Shown here in pieces: positions 1-4,341 of a DNA stretch of 7,575 nucleotides (position 1 is the stretch's first letter; every line of letters begins with the position of its first letter). The notes under the pieces were generated by a model that searched no databases, was not told where the DNA came from, and saw only the letters and a list, made by a program, of their open reading frames with translations. The DNA lies in contig WOZB01000246.1 of the NCBI GenBank assembly GCA_011620445.1, positions 1 to 7,575 of the forward strand, in the 5' to 3' direction. This DNA comes from Anaerolineaceae bacterium (GTDB lineage: Bacteria > Chloroflexota > Anaerolineae > Anaerolineales > Anaerolineaceae). The translations under genes were made by a program, and so were the position numbers.

Positions 1-483
1 GCGGAAAATAGCATCGCCAACAACGGCAAAGCCGCCTTTCTGGCAATAGAAAATGACTGACCCAGGGCAATGCCCTGGCACTTCGCGCACTTCAACGATC
101 TTTTCCGGTGAGTCTGGGTTGATGGAGAGCAGATCCCCCTGCTTGATGGGTAGGTCGGGGTCCGGCAATTTTTCAATGCCTGTTCCATAGCGGTGCTGCA
201 AATCTTGCCCGGCTGCGTGGTGGTAACTTTCTGTGTTCATCACAAAGAGTGGTTTGGGCTGGATTTGTTCGCTTAAGGCTGGCAAACCAATGAAATGGTC
301 GTAATGGCCGTGAGTGACCCAGATTTGCTTAAGGTTGAGATCATTTTTCTTGATGTATTCGAGCTGTTTTTCGTTATCAAAGCTGGGATCAATGATGACG
401 CAATCTTTGCTTTCTCCATCAATCAGGAAAAAGACGTTGTTTTGGATGGGTCCGAGTACAAGCGCGGTAAGTTTGAGTTGCAT
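1..483 (-). CDS. Metallo-beta-lactamase-fold hydrolase (glyoxalase II-like), 3' end cut by window edge
   Basis: Reading the minus strand from the ATG at 483 gives 161 open codons that run off the left edge. The protein has the hallmark MBL zinc motif THGHYDH at residues 57-63 (H58, H60, D62, H63). GHCPGS at 137-142 follows, with H138 as a metal ligand, and then VVGDAIF near 154-160, where D157 is the bridging ligand. The last metal histidine would lie in the missing C-terminal part. This order and spacing match the small glyoxalase II/YcbL-like group, usually about 200-220 residues, which hydrolyse thioesters such as hydroxyacylglutathione. The substrate cannot be named from the sequence. There is no signal peptide. 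The start is well fixed because an in-frame TGA lies two codons upstream (487-489). No Shine-Dalgarno sequence precedes it. The gene diverges from the ProC-like gene at 1112. Confidence 0.9.
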   Translation of the reverse strand, partial: MQLKLTALVLGPIQNNVFFLIDGESKDCVIIDPSFDNEKQLEYIKKNDLNLKQIWVTHGHYDHFIGLPALSEQIQPKPLFVMNTESYHHAAGQDLQHRYGTGIEKLPDPDLPIKQGDLLSINPDSPEKIVEVREVPGHCPGSVIFYCQKGGFAVVGDAIFR

Positions 484-489
484 GGGTCA

Positions 490-498
490 ATTTTAGCA
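490..498 (-). promoter_or_regulatory. Candidate extended -10 box for the MBL hydrolase (leaderless mRNA)
   Basis: On the minus strand this reads TGCTAAAAT, an extended -10 (TGn plus TAAAAT). Only six bases separate the hexamer from the ATG at 483, so initiation about seven bases downstream would fall on the start codon itself. No convincing -35 hexamer lies 16-18 bases upstream, which is tolerable for an extended -10. The missing ribosome binding site before this gene fits a leaderless transcript. This is inference from one short motif. Confidence 0.35.
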
Positions 499-518
499 GG
501 GATCAGTCCTTGTTTTGC

Positions 519-592
519 AGGTTAAAGATGATTGATTCCCAAGAGGCATACTTAACCTAAATGACCGTAAGCCAACTTACCCTTTGACCTAA
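519..592. promoter_or_regulatory. Operator-like cluster of repeated TTAACCT/TTGACCT boxes
   Basis: Three related 7-9 base boxes occur at regular intervals: AGGTTAA at 519-525 (the inverted form), TTAACCTAA at 552-560 and TTGACCTAA at 584-592. Their starts are 33 and 32 bases apart, about three helical turns, so they would lie on one face of the DNA. They lie just upstream of the MBL hydrolase start. A perfect inverted repeat (567-580) sits between the second and third boxes. This arrangement suggests binding sites for a regulator, but no regulator gene is visible in the window. Confidence 0.3.
567..580. repeat. Perfect 5-bp inverted repeat with 4-base spacer
   Basis: GTAAG (567-571), spacer CCAA and CTTAC (576-580) form a 14-base dyad within the repeated-box cluster upstream of the MBL gene. 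It is too short for a terminator and has no T-tract. A protein-binding dyad is the more natural reading, though arms of five bases can arise by chance. Confidence 0.35.
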
Positions 593-755
593 CACACTCG
601 GTTATTTGTGAGAAAGTTCCTTAAAAACATGTGCTCAAATCCCACTGTGTTTACATTCGTTATCTGACTTTCCCTTGCATCAAATACTGTGACGATCCAT
701 CCTTTTTTTCAACACTGAATGGTCATGCAAACTGCAGCTCCGTGCTTGGTTTTGA

Positions 756-780
756 CGTCCAACTTTTGGGGTGCAGTTCA
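756..780. mobile_element. Solitary IS3-family (IS150-like) terminal inverted repeat, remnant
   Basis: Read on the minus strand from 780, the sequence begins TGAACTGCACCCC and continues AAAAGTTGGACG. As I remember it, the IS150 end also starts TG-ACTGCACCC and shares GTTGGACG at the same spacing. In this orientation the element would have extended toward lower coordinates, making this its right end. A plus-strand frame stops at a TGA (753-755) immediately before the repeat, as transposase genes of this family often do, and its last residues (QLRAWF) only loosely resemble a transposase tail. No partner inverted repeat and no transposase body occur between 484 and 756, so this is a decayed or deleted copy. 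Confidence 0.6.
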
Positions 781-820
781 TACTTCCTGCTACTCTTTTT
801 CTATCCATCGTCCAATAGGT

Positions 821-836
821 AGTGTAAACCTACACT
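821..836. repeat. Perfect 6-bp inverted repeat with 4-base spacer
   Basis: AGTGTA (821-826), AACC, TACACT (831-836) form a symmetric 16-base dyad. An overlapping alternative pairing exists between TAGGT (816-820) and ACCTA (828-832). No T-tract follows. It could be an operator or a leftover of sequence flanking the IS remnant; nothing nearby decides between these. Confidence 0.3.
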
Positions 837-1030
837 TCTCGAAGCCTATACAGTCAAAGCCGAATTCACAAACCCTTATGTAACAATAAAGCATTTAGAA
901 GAAATAACCATATCTGAATTAATAATGCTAATTGACATCACTGGCTTCACTGACAAACAGGAAGATTTCTATTAGAGATCATCTGACAGGAAAGCAATTT
1001 CGGCATTCCACAAGTAGGGATTTGGAATGA

Positions 1031-1060
1031 CCGCTTTCTGAGAAATGCCTCAGAGAGCGG
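1031..1060 (+). promoter_or_regulatory. Strong 12-bp hairpin upstream of the ProC-like gene
   Basis: CCGCTTTCTGAG (1031-1042) pairs with CTCAGAGAGCGG (1049-1060) around a six-base loop. Eleven pairs are Watson-Crick and one is G-U in RNA. No run of T follows on either strand, so it is not a standard intrinsic terminator. It ends 51 bases before the ATG at 1112, so it may fold in the 5' leader of that mRNA, act as an operator, or be a residue of older rearrangement. Confidence 0.5.
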
Positions 1061-1100
1061 CGATACTTCTAAAGTTCGATTATGAAGTGGAAATTTTGGG

Positions 1101-1105
1101 AAGGA
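1101..1105 (+). promoter_or_regulatory. Ribosome binding site that decides the ProC-like start
   Basis: AAGGA lies six bases before the ATG at 1112. The in-frame ATG at 1082 has no comparable motif and would add ten residues (MKWKFWEGSN) ahead of the Rossmann strand. The start at 1112 is therefore preferred. Confidence 0.7.
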
Positions 1106-1111
1106 TCTAAT

Positions 1112-1885
1112 ATGAAGTTTGGCTTTATTGGTACAGGCGGTATCACCACAATTTTAGTAGATGGTTTTTTAGCCAAAGATAAAGGGCTGGACATAGTGGT
1201 CTCTCCAAGGAATGCTGAGTATGCGAGACGCTTATTAGAAAAATATCCAGCTAATGTGAGGATTGCCACAAATAATCAGGAAGTTGTTGACCTGTCTGAA
1301 TATGTTTTCTTGTGTGTAAAACCTGAAAGAGCAGAAGAGGCCATAAAACCACTTGTTTTCGGTAAAAGGCATAAAGTCTTTAATCTTGTTGCAGGCCTCA
1401 CGCTCGAAACATTGCACAATTGGATAGGGGAAGTCGATTTATTGGTTCACACTATTCCATTGAGTTTTGCAGCCTATGGTTATGGGCCGATTGTGCTTTA
1501 TCCAGATGTGCAAGAGGCGCGAAAAATAATGGGGGAAATTGGAGAAGTTTTCGCAGCCGACAGTTACGAAAACGTTCGGATTCTCCAATCTCTCGCATCT
1601 GTTCAAGCTTCTTTTTACACCCTTCTTAATAGTCTTGTCGACTGGGCTATGGTAAAGGGCTTACCCGCTGATGTTGCTACCTCTTATACTTCAAGTTTAT
1701 TCTTGGCATTCGCAAAAACCTTGCAAGGCATTGATAAAGAAGGTTTGTTTAATTTGAGTAATGAAATGACGCCAAAGGGCATAAACTGGATGATCAAGTC
1801 AAACTTGAAAAAAGAGAAAGCCATCGATGCCTGGGCTGATTCCCTAACCTTGGCTCTTGAACGGTTGAGTCCGGATAAAGACTAA
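1112..1885 (+). CDS. Pyrroline-5-carboxylate reductase-like NAD(P)-binding protein, diverged active site
   Basis: The 257-residue product starts MKFGFIGTGGITT, a Rossmann dinucleotide-binding loop (GxGxxx, residues 7-12). FLCVKP at 66-71 and NLVAGLTLETL at 91-101 match the second half of the ProC N-terminal domain. Length and layout fit the ProC family (about 265-275 residues), with a helical dimerisation domain from about 155. The family's signature motifs are altered: the MPNTPA segment reads HTIPLSFAAYGYGP (113-126), the SGSSPAY helix start reads LASVQASFY (161-169), and the PGGTT loop reads TPKGIN (220-225). It may be an oxidoreductase acting on another substrate and not a proline biosynthesis enzyme. 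The gene is monocistronic, has its own terminator and is much more AT-rich than the operon to its right. The fold assignment is firm; the function is open. Confidence 0.85.
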   Translation: MKFGFIGTGGITTILVDGFLAKDKGLDIVVSPRNAEYARRLLEKYPANVRIATNNQEVVDLSEYVFLCVKPERAEEAIKPLVFGKRHKVFNLVAGLTLETLHNWIGEVDLLVHTIPLSFAAYGYGPIVLYPDVQEARKIMGEIGEVFAADSYENVRILQSLASVQASFYTLLNSLVDWAMVKGLPADVATSYTSSLFLAFAKTLQGIDKEGLFNLSNEMTPKGINWMIKSNLKKEKAIDAWADSLTLALERLSPDKD

Positions 1886-1924
1886 TTATCAAGTGATCAA
1901 TAGTTTCATACCCGTCGATTTAAA

Positions 1925-1963
1925 GGTGGGCACAGGCGGTGGGCACAGGCGGTGGGCACAGGC
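1925..1963 (+). repeat. Three perfect tandem copies of a 13-bp unit
   Basis: The unit GGTGGGCACAGGC occurs at 1925-1937, 1938-1950 and 1951-1963 without a mismatch. A degenerate continuation (GGCACGAACACAGG) follows. The array lies in the 3' flank of the ProC-like gene, 39 bases after its stop and just before the terminator. Perfect identity points to recent expansion by slippage. There are no spacers, so it is not a CRISPR. The unit contains GTGGGCA, which is complementary to TGCCCAC in the terminator hairpin (1996-2002). Confidence 0.9.
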
Positions 1964-1985
1964 GGCACGAACACAGGATACACAA

Positions 1986-2013
1986 AGGAGTGGTTTGCCC
2001 ACTCCTCTTTTTT
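1986..2013 (+). terminator. Intrinsic terminator of the ProC-like gene
   Basis: AGGAGTGG (1986-1993) pairs perfectly with CCACTCCT (1999-2006) around the loop TTTGC, and six T follow at 2008-2013. This is a standard Rho-independent terminator for plus-strand transcription. Read from the minus strand, the hairpin is followed only by TTG, so it would be a weak terminator for the convergent GH3 operon. No other hairpin with a T-tract follows the GH3 stop codon. Confidence 0.85.
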
Positions 2014-2048
2014 CGTTCGTTATTCCAATCAAACAAGAAAGACCAGGT

Positions 2049-4325
2049 TTATTTTTTTACCCTGGCAAGCATTCCCTCAAGAACCTCTTGAGCGGAGTGT
2101 TTCGGGTCAGGTTTCATGAACTGAAGCACATCCCTGAGGGGCATGTCGGGGATCATGAGATTCATGAAAATTTCAATCGGCTCGCGCTCGCTTTCAGGCT
2201 TTGCTTCCGTGGGGAGCTGAGTGGCCGCAACTTTTGCCATAAAGGCCTCAATGATAGGTTTCCCCTTGGGGTTCGCGTACCAATCTCGCAAGGTCGATTC
2301 TTTATGCAGGGGTAAGGACAGTTTCTTGTTCTCTACGACAGTCACCTCTGCTCTGGCGCGAATATCCACACTGGATGCCCCAATTAGTAGCTCAAACTTG
2401 CCATCGTCCACTACCCAATCCTTGTGGGCTGGATGGTAATAGGCAAAAGCGCGTCTGCTCAGTTTGATTTCCGCGGTTTTCGTTTCACCGGGTTCAAGAC
2501 TAAGCTTGGCAAAGCCTTTCAGTTCCTTGACCGGGCGAGCCAGCTTGCTCTGTAGGGGGTGAACGTAAAGCTGCACGGCTTCCTTGCCTGCCATTTTGCC
2601 TGTATTGGTAACATCGATGCTGACGGTTAGAGTGTCATCCGCCTTCATAGACTGCTTGCTCAATTTAGGCTCTCCATAAACGAAGGTGGTGTAACTGAGT
2701 CCGTGCCCGAAAGGGAACTGTACCGGCATTTTTTTGGCATCGTAATAACGATATCCGATAAACAAGCCTTCACCGTAACGCACCACCCCATTTTCCCCAG
2801 GCCAATTTAGGAAAGCAGGGGTATCTTCCAACTTAATCGGATACGTTTCGGCAAGCTTTCCACTGGGGTTGAGGCGTCCAAACAAAATGTCTGCCAGTGG
2901 AGATGCCCCTCCCTGCCCGAACATACCGGCCTGCAAAACAGCCGGCACTGCGTCAATCCAATCACACATGGCCATCGGCGCGCCGCTGTTGATGACTACC
3001 ACTGTCTTGGGCTGTGCCTTGGCAACGGCTTTGATCAGGGAAATTTGGTGTGCTGTCAAATTGAGATCCGGGCGGTCATAGCCTTCGGATTCATCCCATT
3101 GTGGCAATGCCAGCATCAGCAATGCGACATCGGCTGCCTTGGCAGCGGCTACTGCTTCCTTGATAAGGTTAGGCTGCTCTTCGCGATTTTCGGGGTAGCC
3201 CTGCACCTGGGTAAATGAAACCTGCGGTGCAACCTCCTCCAAGGCATCCATCGGGATGTCGATTTCGCTGGGCTTCACATTGGAGCTGCCACCCCCTTCA
3301 AAGAAGGGCTTGAGAGCTGTGCGCCCGATTACAGCCACCGACTTAACCCCTTTAAAAGGTAGTATGCCGGCATTCTTGAGCAAAACAATGCCTTCGCTGG
3401 CAATTTCACGTGCCAGGGCGTGATGCTCAACCTGACTGTAAGATTTGTTCTTGCGCTTTTCTTTAGACTTGAAGGCTATGCGCAGGATGCGCCTTACAGC
3501 TTCATCCAAAACGGCCTCATCCAGGCTGCCATCCTTGACTGCGGCAACAATCTCGCGCATACGGGCAGGCTGGGAACCAGGCATTTCCAGGTCCAAACCG
3601 GCCTTAAGCGCGGCCACACGGTCATGCACGGCACCCCAATCTGAGACCACAAAACCTTCAAAACCCCATTCGTCCTTCAGGATTTCGGTCAGTAGTTTGT
3701 GGTTTTCGGAAGCATAAGCACCGTTAACGCGATTGTAAGAGCACATCACCGTCCACGGATGAGCTTCTTTAACAGCAATTTCAAAGGCGGTCAGGTAGAT
3801 TTCGCGCAGGGTGCGTTCGTCAAGCTGGGCATCTACAAACATGCGGTGGAATTCCTGGTTGTTGACCGCGTAATGCTTGATGGAAGCCCCGGTGCCCTTA
3901 CGCTGCAGGCCTTTGATCCAGGAAGCCGCCAACTTACCCGCCAAAAAGGGGTCTTCGGAGAAGTACTCAAAATTGCGGCCGCAGAGGGGAGAGCGTTTCA
4001 TGCACACACCAGGGCCCAGCAAAACGTCGATACCGAAGGCGTTGCATTCCTCACCCAGAGCTTCGCCTTCCCTCTCTATCAGGTCCTGATTCCAGGTTGA
4101 GGCCGCGCAAGAGGCCGTTGGGAAAGCGGTAGCAGGCAGACTTTTACCTTCTGAAGAGTGAGGGTCTGTCATGCGGCGCACACCATGCGGGCCGTCGCTG
4201 CAGATTACCTCCGGCACACCCAGGCGCTCAATAGGCGTCGTGGACCAAAAATCCGCGCCAATCGAAAGCGCGGCCTTTTCTTCGAGGGTCATTGCTTTGA
4301 TGATTTGTTCAAGATCCGGTTTCAT
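2049..4325 (-). CDS. Glycoside hydrolase family 3 beta-glucosidase (cytoplasmic)
   Basis: This is a 758-residue retaining GH3 enzyme that removes terminal beta-linked glucose from oligosaccharides. The N-terminal barrel carries SDGPHGVR (43-50) and IKHYAVNNQE (149-158) for substrate binding. GFVVSDWG (224-231) holds the nucleophile D229. The alpha/beta sandwich carries ESEGYDR (412-418), with E414 as the expected acid/base. A fibronectin type III-like domain follows at about 560-655, and a C-terminal extension of about 95 residues runs from 665 to 758. There is no PA14 insert. The NagZ motif (KHFPGH type) is absent, so a beta-N-acetylglucosaminidase is unlikely, although beta-xylosidase activity cannot be excluded. 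There is no signal peptide. It is the last gene of the operon, 16 bases after the beta-mannosidase stop. The ATG at 4325 has only a weak purine-rich site (AGAG, seven bases away). Confidence 0.92.
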   Translation of the reverse strand: MKPDLEQIIKAMTLEEKAALSIGADFWSTTPIERLGVPEVICSDGPHGVRRMTDPHSSEGKSLPATAFPTASCAASTWNQDLIEREGEALGEECNAFGIDVLLGPGVCMKRSPLCGRNFEYFSEDPFLAGKLAASWIKGLQRKGTGASIKHYAVNNQEFHRMFVDAQLDERTLREIYLTAFEIAVKEAHPWTVMCSYNRVNGAYASENHKLLTEILKDEWGFEGFVVSDWGAVHDRVAALKAGLDLEMPGSQPARMREIVAAVKDGSLDEAVLDEAVRRILRIAFKSKEKRKNKSYSQVEHHALAREIASEGIVLLKNAGILPFKGVKSVAVIGRTALKPFFEGGGSSNVKPSEIDIPMDALEEVAPQVSFTQVQGYPENREEQPNLIKEAVAAAKAADVALLMLALPQWDESEGYDRPDLNLTAHQISLIKAVAKAQPKTVVVINSGAPMAMCDWIDAVPAVLQAGMFGQGGASPLADILFGRLNPSGKLAETYPIKLEDTPAFLNWPGENGVVRYGEGLFIGYRYYDAKKMPVQFPFGHGLSYTTFVYGEPKLSKQSMKADDTLTVSIDVTNTGKMAGKEAVQLYVHPLQSKLARPVKELKGFAKLSLEPGETKTAEIKLSRRAFAYYHPAHKDWVVDDGKFELLIGASSVDIRARAEVTVVENKKLSLPLHKESTLRDWYANPKGKPIIEAFMAKVAATQLPTEAKPESEREPIEIFMNLMIPDMPLRDVLQFMKPDPKHSAQEVLEGMLARVKK

Positions 4326-4341
4326 ATCATTTCTCTGCCTT

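Larger units (their letters stand above)
484..1111. other. Divergent intergenic region, 628 bases, no convincing gene
   Basis: This stretch separates the minus-strand MBL hydrolase from the plus-strand ProC-like gene, so both promoters should lie here. The frame at 631-822 has a Cys/Ser/Phe-rich translation unlike a real protein. The frame at 823-975 reads more like protein (acidic and basic residues well mixed) but has no start codon and no recognisable family. The region holds operator-like repeats (519-592), a lone IS end (756-780), a small inverted repeat (821-836) and a strong hairpin (1031-1060). These fit an old insertion and deletion site that has decayed. No tRNA or rRNA sequence was recognised. 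Confidence 0.7.

Noticed and set aside
631..822. 63-codon plus-strand ORF
   Set aside because: The translation is Cys/Ser/Phe-rich, has no ribosome binding site and no family resemblance, and it runs straight through the IS inverted repeat.
932..937. Perfect TTGACA as a -35 box for the ProC-like gene
   Set aside because: At 17 or 18 bases downstream there is AAACAG or AACAGG, which is not a credible -10 hexamer.
1082..1111. Upstream ATG giving a ten-residue longer ProC-like protein
   Set aside because: There is no Shine-Dalgarno site, and the extension precedes the normal first strand of the Rossmann fold; the ATG at 1112 has AAGGA at good spacing.
1925..1963. CRISPR array
   Set aside because: The 13-bp units abut directly with no spacers, and no cas gene is visible.
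3699..4100. Opposite-strand ORFs of 60-133 codons within the glycosidase genes (for example 3699-4100 and 4603-4965)
   Set aside because: They lie antisense to well-supported GH2, GH3 and deacetylase genes and show no protein family features; they are by-products of the coding strand's codon bias.
2049..4325. NagZ-type beta-N-acetylglucosaminidase for the GH3 gene
   Set aside because: The NagZ His/Asp loop is absent, and the beta-glucosidase acid/base motif ESEGYDR in the second domain is present.
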